A DNA stretch of 64,000 bases. Source: Thermosipho sp. (in: thermotogales). GTDB taxonomy: Bacteria > Thermotogota > Thermotogae > Thermotogales > Fervidobacteriaceae. The notes under the pieces were generated by a model, which did no database searches, was not told where the DNA came from, and worked only from the letters and a program-made list of their open reading frames with translations. How positions within the stretch are numbered: position 1 is the stretch's first letter; every line of letters starts with the position of its first letter. The translations under genes were made by a program, and so were the position numbers. This document shows positions 26,544 through 35,828 of the stretch, in pieces. The stretch covers positions 372,001 to 436,000 of the forward strand of contig JACDOA010000001.1 in NCBI GenBank assembly GCA_017656335.1. The letters run 5' to 3'.

Positions 26544-27245
26544 TCACCTCCTAATTTCCTCTTTCAATTGATTTAATTTATCTAAATCTATATACAATCT
26601 TTCAAAAGTCTTATTAAGTACAGTGATTTTCAAAGGTTTTTCAGTCATCGTAGTTAAATCTAACATTCTTACACTATAAGTACCAAATGAATAAAGCAAC
26701 TTTGCAAGACCTTCAGAAGTAAGAGTTGTATCTGGTCTCAGTTTTTTTACAACCCCAGCCAATCTAAAATAATCAAAGATTTTCAATCCTCGCTGCGCAA
26801 GTTGATTAAACAGATCTTCAAAATTATTTGCATTTACTCCAAATGAAGAGACAAAATTGTTAAAACTATTTTTATTATAAATTACATAATAATCATAAAT
26901 GGGTTTTACGCCAAGCATATCAGCTAGTAAACTTTCAGACAATTTTGGATTTTCAAAATCAATTTCCTGTTTTGTCTCAGAATTGTACGAATGGTTCTTT
27001 ACTCTTATAACATAAACACTTCTTTCACTACCTTCAACAATTATAAAATAACCTGACTCTTGTGTTTCTAAGTTAGCTTCTTCGTTTGCATTTATTAAAA
27101 AGTATACACTAATTGATGATGGATTAAACTCTGGAGAATTTTTAACTGAATATATTTTCCAGAAAAACAAGCCAAAAGCTATAACAATACCAATTACAAT
27201 CAATGATATCCATAAACCCAAGTGACTTTTTCGTCTTCTTCTCAT
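26544..27245 (-). CDS. Membrane-anchored LytR-CpsA-Psr-like protein, reduced
   Basis: A 233-residue protein with a basic start (MRRRRKSHLG), one membrane segment (about 11-31) and an outer domain. The segment LSESLLADMLGVKPIYDYYVIYNKNSFNNFVSSFGV resembles the part of LCP proteins around the lipid-binding core, but the chain is short and I cannot find the Arg/Asp residues that bind the pyrophosphate. In Firmicutes LCP genes often follow yqeK, and here it overlaps yqeK by 4 bases. It may be a non-catalytic relative; the call is tentative. Confidence 0.55.
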   Translation of the reverse strand: MRRRRKSHLGLWISLIVIGIVIAFGLFFWKIYSVKNSPEFNPSSISVYFLINANEEANLETQESGYFIIVEGSERSVYVIRVKNHSYNSETKQEIDFENPKLSESLLADMLGVKPIYDYYVIYNKNSFNNFVSSFGVNANNFEDLFNQLAQRGLKIFDYFRLAGVVKKLRPDTTLTSEGLAKLLYSFGTYSVRMLDLTTMTEKPLKITVLNKTFERLYIDLDKLNQLKEEIRR

Positions 27246-27829
27246 ATTACTCCTCCTTTTTTCTTCATAATCAAATTATTCCAACTTTCTACACTTTCAG
27301 GTAAAATCAATAAATCACGTGAAAGAGCATATATTATTTTATTTCTTAAAACTTCAAAATACGCAACTTCAATATCTTTAAAAGCTAACTCTCTAAGTTT
27401 ATTAACATTAGGATAAGTTCTCGTTTCTTCCAGCGAATCAGCTAAAAATAAAACCTTTCCGTAAATTCCAAGATCTTTATAACCAGACGTATGAAATGCA
27501 ATACCTGTAAGTATGTCACTGTCATTTATCTTAAACCTTCTTTTGACAAATTCAGCTGCTACTTTTCCATGCAAAAGTATTGGATTTGTAAGATCATGCG
27601 AAGTAATTTCTATAGAATAAACTTTTGAAATTTTAAAAAGCTTTTCATAGCTAATATCTCTGAAAAGATCATGGGCGTATGCCATAAATTCTGCAATTGT
27701 TTGATCAAGATTGTGAATCTTAGCCAAAGCTTTTGCAAATTTTGCTGTTCCTTCAACATGTGGGTACCTTTCATCTTTAACCAATATTTTAACCATTAGT
27801 TTAATTTCTGCAAGATCCTTATATATCAA
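27242..27829 (-). CDS. yqeK: YqeK-like HD phosphohydrolase (Ap4A hydrolase)
   Basis: A 195-residue HD-domain protein. Metal residues appear as HVEGT (His), AHDLFRDI (HD), HGKVAAEF (His), AFHTSG (His) and FLADSLEETRTYPNV (Asp), the YqeK pattern. Family members hydrolyse Ap4A to ADP with a di-iron site. The start is a TTG whose last bases form the stop of the DUF503 gene (TTGA overlap), so translation is coupled. Neighbours (HslV, DUF503, LCP-like) resemble the yqeK context of Gram-positive bacteria. Confidence 0.9.
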   Translation of the reverse strand: MIYKDLAEIKLMVKILVKDERYPHVEGTAKFAKALAKIHNLDQTIAEFMAYAHDLFRDISYEKLFKISKVYSIEITSHDLTNPILLHGKVAAEFVKRRFKINDSDILTGIAFHTSGYKDLGIYGKVLFLADSLEETRTYPNVNKLRELAFKDIEVAYFEVLRNKIIYALSRDLLILPESVESWNNLIMKKKGGVI

Positions 27830-28104
27830 TCATACACCTCCTTAATTACATTTTCAACGTTATATAAACTTTCTATATAGTTTTCCAAACTTTCCATTGT
27901 CTTATATGCCGAGCTTTTATTAATACTAACAAATGAAATAGCCAGATTTATATATTGCTTAGAATCTTGCAGATCATTTTCTATCACAGAAATGTTGAAT
28001 CTTTTTTTTAAATCAGAAATTAATCTTTTTACAATTGAACGTTTCTCTTTCAAAGAATTTATTCCAAAAAGTTTTATATTAAATTCCATATAACTTAAGG
28101 GCAT
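27826..28104 (-). CDS. DUF503 family protein
   Basis: A 92-residue protein with the DUF503 signature IKLFGINSLKEKRSIVKRLISDLKKRFNISVIE, a ferredoxin-like fold of unknown role that is often found beside rbfA in other phyla. Here rbfA is not seen. I place the start at ATG 28104 (MPLSYMEFN), two bases after the hslV stop, with GAGGAG upstream; the frame stays open further upstream only inside hslV. Confidence 0.88.
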   Translation of the reverse strand: MPLSYMEFNIKLFGINSLKEKRSIVKRLISDLKKRFNISVIENDLQDSKQYINLAISFVSINKSSAYKTMESLENYIESLYNVENVIKEVYD

Positions 28105-28105
28105 T

Positions 28106-28642
28106 TTACAACTCCTCAATTGTGAAATTATCATTAGTATAAATACATATTTCACTTGCAATTTTGATAGCTTCAAGTGCTATTTCTTTTGCAGTTAAAT
28201 CAGTATATCTCAATAAAGCTCTTCCGGCAGCTATTGCATATGGTGAACCAGAACCAATTGAAGCAATATCATCCTCAGGCTGAATTACTTCACCTGTTCC
28301 CGATACTATCAAAGTATAGTCCTTATCGGCTACAAGCAACATTGCTTCAAGTCTCCTTAATATCCTATCGGTTCTCCAATCTTTTGCTAATTCTACTGCT
28401 GCCTTCAAAAGATTTCCACCCCATTCTCTGTATTTTGCTTCAAATCTATCAAAAAGGGCCATTGCATCTGCAACAGAACCTGCAAATCCTGCTAAAACTT
28501 TTCCATCTCCCATCTTTCTAACTTTTTTTGCATTTCCTTTCAAAACCGTATTTCCATATGTAACCTGACCATCAGATATCATTACAACTGAATTACCTTT
28601 TCTAACACAAACTACTGTTGTGGATTTCCAATTGTTTTCCAC
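28106..28642 (-). CDS. hslV: HslV (ClpQ) proteasome-like protease subunit
   Basis: A 178-residue threonine protease forming double hexamers that work with the HslU ATPase. The N-terminus MENNWKS is followed by TTVVCVRKG, so Thr8 should become the catalytic N-terminal residue after processing. [20 protein letters not shown] and [17 protein letters not shown] are the conserved blocks. hslU normally follows hslV directly, but here DUF503 and yqeK follow, so the ATPase must be elsewhere or absent. Confidence 0.95.
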   Translation of the reverse strand: MENNWKSTTVVCVRKGNSVVMISDGQVTYGNTVLKGNAKKVRKMGDGKVLAGFAGSVADAMALFDRFEAKYREWGGNLLKAAVELAKDWRTDRILRRLEAMLLVADKDYTLIVSGTGEVIQPEDDIASIGSGSPYAIAAGRALLRYTDLTAKEIALEAIKIASEICIYTNDNFTIEEL

Positions 28643-28646
28643 AATT

Positions 28647-29651
28647 TCACCTCCATAACTTTGCCGCTTTTTTTAATCTATTCATCACTGAAAATAGTAT
28701 ACCACTTTCCTGAAAACCCTCTATAAAACCAACATCAAATTTAGTTTTATCAAAATCTCTCAAAATTTTAAACAAATTTTGAGCAATTGAATAAGGTTTT
28801 TCAAATTCACCAAGAATCATTATTCTATTTTTTGGATAAAATCTTGAATGTTCCTTTGGAATGATCACAACTGCATTTTCTTTTTCTAAAATCTTCAATA
28901 TTTTTTCCCGATCTTTTTCATAAAACATATACAGTGGTTTTTCTGGAGCATAATGTCTATACTTCATTCCCGGTGCTTTTGGATTTTCAACTTCTTTAGA
29001 TGCTTTTATAAAATCAGGAATTTCTATTCTACCAAATATGTTTTTTAACTCTTCCACAGTAATTGGACCAGGTCTTAAAACAACTGGAATATCTGATGAC
29101 AAATCAATTATTGTCGATTCTAAGCCAAATGGTGTTCTTCCTGAATCAATAATACATTCAATTTTTCCATATAGATCGTCAATAACTGCACTTGCATCAG
29201 TCGGACTTGGTCTACCTGAAAGATTTGCACTTGGAGCTGCAATAGGACCAGAAGCTTTACACAACATTTGGGCAACAGGATGGGCTGGTATTCTTATTCC
29301 TACAGTTTCCAACCCAGCAGTTACTATTTCAGGAATTTCTTTTCTTTTCTTTAGAACAAACGTAATTGGTCCTGGTGTGAGTTTTTGAATCACATTTTCA
29401 AAATTTTCAGGAACTTTGGCTATCATTTTCATTTCTTCTAAGCTTGAAACATGCACAATAAGCGGATTGTCCTGCGCTCTTCCTTTAACCTTAAAAATCC
29501 TTTGAACAGCATCTGAATTAAAGGCATTTGCGCCTAATCCATAAACTGTTTCTGTAGGAAAAGCCACCAAGCCTCCACTTTTCAAAACTTTAGCTGGTAT
29601 TTCAACATCTATTTTTCCTAATGGATCAATTTTTAATATAAGCGTCTCCAA
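28647..29651 (-). CDS. tsaC2: Sua5/YwlC threonylcarbamoyl-AMP synthase
   Basis: Makes L-threonylcarbamoyladenylate for t6A37 of ANN-reading tRNAs. The 334-residue chain is the long Sua5 form: a YrdC domain ([49 protein letters not shown]) and a C-terminal Sua5 domain after the [10 protein letters not shown] linker. The start is TTG 29651 after GGGGGTTTTAAG; a start 24 bases earlier would lie before the ribosome binding site. It is followed by hslV after 4 bases. Confidence 0.94.
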   Translation of the reverse strand: METLILKIDPLGKIDVEIPAKVLKSGGLVAFPTETVYGLGANAFNSDAVQRIFKVKGRAQDNPLIVHVSSLEEMKMIAKVPENFENVIQKLTPGPITFVLKKRKEIPEIVTAGLETVGIRIPAHPVAQMLCKASGPIAAPSANLSGRPSPTDASAVIDDLYGKIECIIDSGRTPFGLESTIIDLSSDIPVVLRPGPITVEELKNIFGRIEIPDFIKASKEVENPKAPGMKYRHYAPEKPLYMFYEKDREKILKILEKENAVVIIPKEHSRFYPKNRIMILGEFEKPYSIAQNLFKILRDFDKTKFDVGFIEGFQESGILFSVMNRLKKAAKLWR

Positions 29652-29652
29652 C

Positions 29653-30504
29653 TTAAAACCCCCAAAGAAAATCAAAAATGTCCAAATAGTTTTCCAGATA
29701 TTCTTCAGTTATATAAACTATTTCAAAATTTTTATTTAAACCGTTTAATGTAAAATTGGCAGATCCCAATACTACTTTGTCGTCAACAATCATAAATTTA
29801 TGATGAAGCATAGGCCTTTCAATAATTTTCAAATTTCTAATTGGAACCCTATTTAATCTGGAATTAAAAAACCATGAATCAGTAATTATTTTTATATCAA
29901 GTCCTTTTGATTCTTTATATTTCAAAAGTGCGAAAATCTTTTCGTTAGTGAATGCAAAAATTGATAAATAAATTCTTTTCTTTGCGTTATATAAAAGTTC
30001 CAGAATTTTCTTTTCTACATCATCATAACCAACTACCAAAAAAGGAAAGCAACTAGTAATTTTTCCGTTTTCCCAAAGACTTAAAAATAAATTTTTAAAT
30101 TGCTCAACATAATCGTTAAAAATTATAAAATCATTAAATCCAGTTTCAAGACCACTTTCAGTAAAATTTGCAGAACCAAACAAAATTCCACTATCATTAA
30201 CTATAAACTTTGCATGATGTAAAGACTTTTCATAATCTATTTTCACAAGGTTCCCAAGTTCTGGACAAGGATTTTCAAGTATTACCTTCACATCAACACC
30301 CGAATTACTCAATTTCAAAATCTCATTTATTATTTCCTCTTTATCTAAACTATAAGACGAAATATAGAGAAAGCTCTTTGAATTATTTAAGAATTCAACT
30401 ACTACATTTGTTAAATTCCCATACTCAGTAAAATAAGCTTGTGAAATAACTAAAGCTGATGGAATTAAAAGAAAAAAGAAAAATATCTTTTTACTTGTTT
30501 TCAT
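29653..30504 (-). CDS. Exported phospholipase D-family protein
   Basis: A 283-residue protein with an N-terminal signal segment and two complete HKD motifs: HHAKFIVNDSGILFGSANFTESG in the first half and HHKFMIVDDKVVLGSANFTLNG near the C-terminus. The two motifs form one active site with a phosphohistidine intermediate. Substrates could be phospholipid or nucleic acid (Nuc/Endo-like); the signal sequence favours an envelope role. I prefer ATG 30504 with TAAGGG nine bases upstream; a TTG nine bases earlier is possible. It overlaps lepA by 14 bases. Confidence 0.85.
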   Translation of the reverse strand: MKTSKKIFFFFLLIPSALVISQAYFTEYGNLTNVVVEFLNNSKSFLYISSYSLDKEEIINEILKLSNSGVDVKVILENPCPELGNLVKIDYEKSLHHAKFIVNDSGILFGSANFTESGLETGFNDFIIFNDYVEQFKNLFLSLWENGKITSCFPFLVVGYDDVEKKILELLYNAKKRIYLSIFAFTNEKIFALLKYKESKGLDIKIITDSWFFNSRLNRVPIRNLKIIERPMLHHKFMIVDDKVVLGSANFTLNGLNKNFEIVYITEEYLENYLDIFDFLWGF

Positions 30505-32302
30505 CTTCTCCAACCCTTAGAAGCGCTAAGAATGCTTCTTGTGGAATATTTACGTTCCCAATATTCCTTAATTTTTTCTTACCTTCTTTTTGTTTCTCAA
30601 GTAATTTCATTTTTCTTGTAACATCTCCTCCATAACATTTTGCAAGTACATCTTTCCTTAGAGCCTTTACTGTCGATCTGGCAATTATTCTTCCACCAGC
30701 TTTAGCTTGAATGGGTATTTCAAATTGATGCTGTGGAATAAGTTCAGCAAGTTTATCAACTAGTTTTCTAGCCATAGTATAGGCTTTGTCCCTATGAGCT
30801 ATTATAGAAAGTGCATCAACAGGTTCTTTATTTACTAAAATTGAAACTTTTACCAAATCACTTTTTCTATATCCAATTAATTCATAATCCATTGACGCAT
30901 ATCCTCTGCTTAAAGCTTTCATCCTATCGAAAAAGTCAAAAATTATCTCTGCAAGCGGAACCTCAAAATTTAATACAACCCTTTCAAAACCGGCATTTTC
31001 AGTAGAAATCATTGTTCCCCTTTTTTCGTTTTGCACTAAATTCATTAACTTTCCAAGGTACTCCGGAGGAGTAATAATTGAAAGTTTCACATATGGTTCA
31101 TAAACTTCCATTATTTCACTTTCACTGGGAAATTTTGCAGGATCATTAATAAATAATTCTTCATCATTTTTCAAAACTACCTTATACTCAACATTAGGAG
31201 CAGTTAAAATAACGGACATTTCAAATTCTCTTTCCAGTCTTTCTTTCACAACATCCATATGTAAAAGCCCTAAAAATCCACATCGAAAACCAAAACCAAG
31301 TGCAGGTGAATGATCAGGTTTAAAAACTAAAGCAGAATCATTTAATTTCAATTTTTCTAAAGCTTTTCTGAGTTCTTCATAATATTCAGGAACTCCTGGA
31401 TACATTCCTGCAAAAACCATTGGTTTAACTTCTTTATATCCAGGCAAAGGTTTCTCTACAGGATTGTTTGCGCCAGTAATTATATCGCCTATTCTTGCCA
31501 ATGAAACATCTTTGATGCCAGCAATAATGTAGCCTATATCACCGGCATTTAAAGAATCTATTTGTTTCATTTCTGGCGTAAAAGCACCAACTTCTATTAC
31601 TTCATAAACCTGTTTATTTGAAAAAGTCATTATTTTATTCCCTGGTTTTACAGTACCGTCAAAGACTCTAACATATACAATAACACCTCTATATTTATCA
31701 TACTTGGCATCAAAAATTAATGCTTTAAGTTTATCTTCATCTCTTCCTTTTGGTGCTGGTATTTTTTCTATAATTGCTTCTAGTAATTCTCCAACACCTG
31801 TTCCTTCTTTGGCGCTTATTTTATAAATTTCTTCACCTGAAATTCCAATTAAATCTTCTATTTCAAGTTCAGTCTCAGCTATATTAGCATTTGGTAAATC
31901 AATTTTATTGATCACTGGTATGATTTCAAGGTCATGCTCAATAGCCTTGTATGTATTTGCAACAGTTTGTGCCTGAACTCCTTGAGTTGCATCAACTAAA
32001 AGAATGGCGCCCTCAACAGCAGCCAAACTTCTATCCACTTCATAAGTGAAATCCACATGTCCAGGTGTATCAACAATATTTATCTCATAAGTTTGACCAT
32101 CTTTTTTTGATTTATAAAAAACCCTAAGAGGGTGAGATTTTATTGTAATCCCTCTTTCTCTTTCTATGTCCATACTATCAAGATATTGTTCTCTCATTTT
32201 TCTTGGTTCAATTGCCCCTGTTATCTCAAGAATTCTGTCACTAAGGGTCGTTTTTCCGTGATCTATATGCGCTATAATGCTTATATTTCGAATATTTTTC
32301 AA
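30491..32302 (-). CDS. lepA: LepA (EF4) translation GTPase
   Basis: A 603-residue GTPase related to EF-G that acts in initiation or subunit assembly under stress. G1 AHIDHGKTT, switch I through ERERGITIK, DTPGHVDF and NKIDLPNA are all present. The LepA-specific C-terminal domain is visible (DKLAELIPQHQFEIPIQAKAGGRIIARSTVKALRKDVLAKCYGGDVTRKMKLLEKQKEGKK region, positively charged). The start is TTG 32302 after GGAGGG. It overlaps murD by 4 bases. Confidence 0.98.
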   Translation of the reverse strand: MKNIRNISIIAHIDHGKTTLSDRILEITGAIEPRKMREQYLDSMDIERERGITIKSHPLRVFYKSKKDGQTYEINIVDTPGHVDFTYEVDRSLAAVEGAILLVDATQGVQAQTVANTYKAIEHDLEIIPVINKIDLPNANIAETELEIEDLIGISGEEIYKISAKEGTGVGELLEAIIEKIPAPKGRDEDKLKALIFDAKYDKYRGVIVYVRVFDGTVKPGNKIMTFSNKQVYEVIEVGAFTPEMKQIDSLNAGDIGYIIAGIKDVSLARIGDIITGANNPVEKPLPGYKEVKPMVFAGMYPGVPEYYEELRKALEKLKLNDSALVFKPDHSPALGFGFRCGFLGLLHMDVVKERLEREFEMSVILTAPNVEYKVVLKNDEELFINDPAKFPSESEIMEVYEPYVKLSIITPPEYLGKLMNLVQNEKRGTMISTENAGFERVVLNFEVPLAEIIFDFFDRMKALSRGYASMDYELIGYRKSDLVKVSILVNKEPVDALSIIAHRDKAYTMARKLVDKLAELIPQHQFEIPIQAKAGGRIIARSTVKALRKDVLAKCYGGDVTRKMKLLEKQKEGKKKLRNIGNVNIPQEAFLALLRVGEDENK

Positions 32303-33576
32303 CTTTTTCCCTCCTTAAGTTGCATTACAACTTGTTTGAAATATTCACCTCTTTCTTCAAAATTTTTATATGCATCAAAACTAGCTCCTCCAGGACTTAA
32401 CATAATTACATCACCTTTTTCTGCAATTGAAAACAAATTTTCTACAGCTTCACTTATGCTCTTGAACTCAAAAAACTTTATATTTTTGTTCACTAAATAA
32501 GGTTTTAAGTCATCTAATATAGGTCCAACAATTGCAAGAGATTTAGCGTGTTTTTTCAATACTTTCACGAGTTCATTATAATCTTCTTTTTTTCCAATTC
32601 CAGCCATAATTAAATGAAGATTTTCATCAAAATTTTCTACGGCCTTTATAACAGCAATTGCATTGGTAGCTTTTGAATCGTTAAAAAACTTTATTCCATT
32701 TACTTCGGCTACAAACTCCATTCTATGTGGTAATTTTTGAAAATCCCGTAAATAATCTAGTCTAAATTCATATCCCAATGCCTCTATAACAGTTCGTGTT
32801 GCTGCCACATTTTCCAAAGTCTGTTTGTATCTTAGATGTTCTGGCAGTTCCTCTAATACTAGTGATTTAATAAATGGTACCTTTTTAGATTTTACATGTT
32901 TCAAGTTTTTAATAATATGCAGATCATCAGGATTGTAAATAAAAATATCATCTTTTTCTTGAAACTTTGCTATTTTAAATTTTGAATTCACATAATGCTC
33001 CATGTTTGGATGCCAATTTAAATGATTTGGATAAATGTTCAAAATCATAGAAAGATTCGGTTTAAAGTTCCTTGACCAGAAAAGCTGAAAACTACTAACC
33101 TCTAAAATTAAGTAATCTGCTCTTAAGTTATCATTCAAAAGCTTTGCAACAGGTATTCCAATGTTCCCAGCTAGTAAAGATCTGGAATATTTATTTAAAA
33201 CATGATGAATCATTGATACAGTTGTACTTTTACCTACAGAACCAGTAACAGCAATTATGTACGGTTCCCAACCAAGATTTTTAAATTCGTTAGTACAAAA
33301 GGATATTTCTGTATCAATAGTAATTCCTTTTTCTCTTGCTTCCTTAATTAATGGATTATCAAAATGTATACCAGGACTTACTAAAATTACATCACTTTCC
33401 AAAACCTTTTTTGTATGGCCCAACTCTTCAAATTCCACATTATTTCTAATTAAAAATTTCCTATCATTTTCGTTCAACCTATTCTGATCACTTACAAAAA
33501 CACTTTCTCCTTTTTTCAGGAGATATTTTAAAATTTCTTTGTTACTTATACCCAAACCTAATAATGTATATTTCAA
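32299..33576 (-). CDS. murD: MurD, UDP-N-acetylmuramoylalanine-D-glutamate ligase
   Basis: Adds D-glutamate to UDP-MurNAc-L-Ala in peptidoglycan precursor synthesis. It has an N-terminal Rossmann domain (YTLLGLGISNKEIL), the ATP loop VTGSVGKSTT (Ser where many have Thr/Asn), LEVSSFQL, and the ligase C-domain with FFNDSKATN and LSPGGASFDAYKNFEERG. The start is TTG 33576 after GGAGTGATAAAG; the frame is open 60 bases further upstream but lies in trmFO. It is 425 residues long and not linked to other mur genes here. Confidence 0.94.
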   Translation of the reverse strand: MKYTLLGLGISNKEILKYLLKKGESVFVSDQNRLNENDRKFLIRNNVEFEELGHTKKVLESDVILVSPGIHFDNPLIKEAREKGITIDTEISFCTNEFKNLGWEPYIIAVTGSVGKSTTVSMIHHVLNKYSRSLLAGNIGIPVAKLLNDNLRADYLILEVSSFQLFWSRNFKPNLSMILNIYPNHLNWHPNMEHYVNSKFKIAKFQEKDDIFIYNPDDLHIIKNLKHVKSKKVPFIKSLVLEELPEHLRYKQTLENVAATRTVIEALGYEFRLDYLRDFQKLPHRMEFVAEVNGIKFFNDSKATNAIAVIKAVENFDENLHLIMAGIGKKEDYNELVKVLKKHAKSLAIVGPILDDLKPYLVNKNIKFFEFKSISEAVENLFSIAEKGDVIMLSPGGASFDAYKNFEERGEYFKQVVMQLKEGKS

Positions 33577-33593
33577 CTTTATCACTCCTAAAT

Positions 33594-34898
33594 TTATTTT
33601 AGCATAACTACAAATTTTTGCGTTTCTTCTATACAAACATTTGCTAAATATCTTCTTCTTTCTCTTTTATTCTTTATTTTGTTATCTATCTTTATTAACC
33701 CAAAATTAGCATACATTGGTTTTAACTCTTTGGCTGTTGTCACATATTTCATGAGAGCCCCTATCATGGTGTTTTCAGGAAATTTAATTAATTCTCTTCC
33801 TTTCAATAATCTTTCTATATTCAATCCTACATATATCCCACTTGCAGCTGATTCAAGGTATCCTTCTACACCTATAATTTGCCCGGCAAAAAATAAATTT
33901 TTGTATTTTTTATGTCTTAAAAATTCATCTAATATTTTTGGGGTATTGATATAAGTATTTCTATGCATTACACCATATCTCAATATTTCTGCATTCTCAA
34001 GTCCTGGTATTAACCTGATAATCCTTTCTTGCTTTTTCCATTTCAATCTCGTTTGAAATCCCACTAAATTATACATACTTCCTTCTTTATCCTCTTTCCT
34101 TAACTGAACAACTGCATATGGCATTTTCCCCGTTCTCGGATCAATAAAACCTACTGGTCTAAGCGGCCCAAAGGCAAGCGACTTTTCACCGCTTCTTGCA
34201 ATTTCCTCTATTGGCTGACAACGTTCAAATAAAAGCTTTTTATCAAAGTCTTTCATTTCTATCTTTTCTGCGTTTATAAGTTCATAATAAAACCTCTCAT
34301 ACTCCTCTTTTGTCATAGGACAATTTATATAATCACCTTCACCTTCTTCACCATATCTATTCCCGGGAAAACAAATCTCAAAATTTATACTTTCACCAGA
34401 TATTATAGGCGCCACTGCATCAAAAAAATTAAGAAATCCATCGGTTATTTCAGCTAACCATCTGGCAAAATCCCCATCTGTAGTTGGACCTGTCGCCACT
34501 ACCCAGATTTCATCATTATTCAAATCTATTGATTTTACTTCCTCATTTACAATCTCCACATTAGGAAGTGATTGAATTTTTTTTGTTACACATTCAGAAA
34601 ATTTCTCCCTTTCAACAGCAAGAGCTTTACCTGCTGGCACTCTATTTTTTTCTGCACAATTCAAAATTAAAGAATTTAATAATTTCATTTCTTTTTTCAA
34701 TACACCTTCAGCATTTTCTATGCTTTCTGATTTTAAAGAATTACTGCAAACAAGCTCTGCAAAATATTTAGATTTATGAACTGGTGAAAATTTTCTTGGC
34801 TTTTGCTCAAACAATCTGATAGGAATTCCAAGGTTTGAGAGCTTCCATACTACTTCAGTTCCTGCAAGTCCTGCACCTACGATGTTAACTCTTACCAA
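33594..34898 (-). CDS. trmFO: TrmFO, folate-dependent tRNA (uracil54-C5)-methyltransferase
   Basis: FAD/NAD(P)H enzyme that forms ribothymidine 54 in the tRNA T-loop using methylenetetrahydrofolate. It starts with the FAD-binding VNIVGAGLAGTEVVWKL; GPLRPVGFIDPRTGKMPYAVVQLR, FFAGQIIGVEGYLESAASG and the terminal MYANFGLI region are typical. C residue ELVCSNSLKS near 50 is the conserved Cys motif. The likely start is TTG 34898 (434 residues), since AAGG lies 7-8 bases upstream; a GTG three codons earlier is directly on the Shine-Dalgarno site. It overlaps fmt by 14 bases. Confidence 0.95.
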   Translation of the reverse strand: MVRVNIVGAGLAGTEVVWKLSNLGIPIRLFEQKPRKFSPVHKSKYFAELVCSNSLKSESIENAEGVLKKEMKLLNSLILNCAEKNRVPAGKALAVEREKFSECVTKKIQSLPNVEIVNEEVKSIDLNNDEIWVVATGPTTDGDFARWLAEITDGFLNFFDAVAPIISGESINFEICFPGNRYGEEGEGDYINCPMTKEEYERFYYELINAEKIEMKDFDKKLLFERCQPIEEIARSGEKSLAFGPLRPVGFIDPRTGKMPYAVVQLRKEDKEGSMYNLVGFQTRLKWKKQERIIRLIPGLENAEILRYGVMHRNTYINTPKILDEFLRHKKYKNLFFAGQIIGVEGYLESAASGIYVGLNIERLLKGRELIKFPENTMIGALMKYVTTAKELKPMYANFGLIKIDNKIKNKRERRRYLANVCIEETQKFVVMLK

Positions 34899-35799
34899 GA
34901 AAATCACCTTCTTTTACCAATTTCCCGTTTTTCGCATCTAAAAATGCAATTTTTCTCTTTCCAGGAAATTGAATGTATTTAACACCTATAACTCCATTCT
35001 TGCAGCTAATAAATGCACCATCCTTTGTAATTTCTAAAACCTTTCCTGGAGAATTATGATTAGATTTTCCAGCAAAAAATACTCCAAACAGTTTTACAAC
35101 ATTGCCTTTAAAATCCGTTCTAGCACCTGGCACAGGATCGTACGCTCGAATTTTATTTTTTACTACAATAAAATCATAAGTGAAATCAATATTTAAATCA
35201 TCACTTGTTATTTTTGGAGCATATGTTGGCTCCCCTATCTGAGAAACAAGCTTCATAGGATATTTATTTAAAAATTCTACAAGAGCTTCTTTTCCCAAAT
35301 TCAATAATTTTTTATACAAATCACCAAATGTCTCATACTCACCGATTTCTATTTCTTTTTGAAGAGCTATTGGCCCATCGTCCATTCCAATATCTATCTT
35401 AAAGATTGTAATTCCAGTTTTTTTCTCACCGTTTTCTAAAGTTCTTTGGATTGGTGCTGCCCCTCTATATTTTGGAAGTAGCGATGCATGAACGTTATAA
35501 AATGGAAGGGCATCTAAAAATGGAGGTTTTAATAATTTCCCATATGCAACTACAACTGCTATATCGGGTTTGAATTTTTCAATTATTTCTAAACCTTCCT
35601 TATTAACTTTTTTTGGTTGAAAAACTGGAATATTATATTCCATGGCTACTTTTTTAACAGGTGTTGGTAAAAGTTTTTTCCCTCGACCTTTAGGTTTATC
35701 AGGTTGAGAAATAACAGCAACAACATCAAATTTATTTTCAATCAAATATTTCAAGTGCTCACTAGCAAAATCTGGTGTACCTAAAAACAAAATTTTCAT
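34885..35799 (-). CDS. fmt: Fmt, methionyl-tRNA formyltransferase
   Basis: Formylates Met on the initiator tRNA. The 304-residue chain has the N-terminal formyltransferase domain with LFLGTPDFA, the catalytic NVHASLLPKYRGAAPIQ (Asn and His) and IDIGMDDGPI (Asp), and a C-terminal OB-like domain from about 205. The ATG follows AGGAGGGTCTAG. It lies in a translation-linked group with ksgA and trmFO. The initiator tRNA it serves is also in this window (5298-5374). Confidence 0.97.
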   Translation of the reverse strand: MKILFLGTPDFASEHLKYLIENKFDVVAVISQPDKPKGRGKKLLPTPVKKVAMEYNIPVFQPKKVNKEGLEIIEKFKPDIAVVVAYGKLLKPPFLDALPFYNVHASLLPKYRGAAPIQRTLENGEKKTGITIFKIDIGMDDGPIALQKEIEIGEYETFGDLYKKLLNLGKEALVEFLNKYPMKLVSQIGEPTYAPKITSDDLNIDFTYDFIVVKNKIRAYDPVPGARTDFKGNVVKLFGVFFAGKSNHNSPGKVLEITKDGAFISCKNGVIGVKYIQFPGKRKIAFLDAKNGKLVKEGDFLGKS

Positions 35800-35828
35800 C
35801 TAGACCCTCCTTTTTAAAATTTAAGCCC

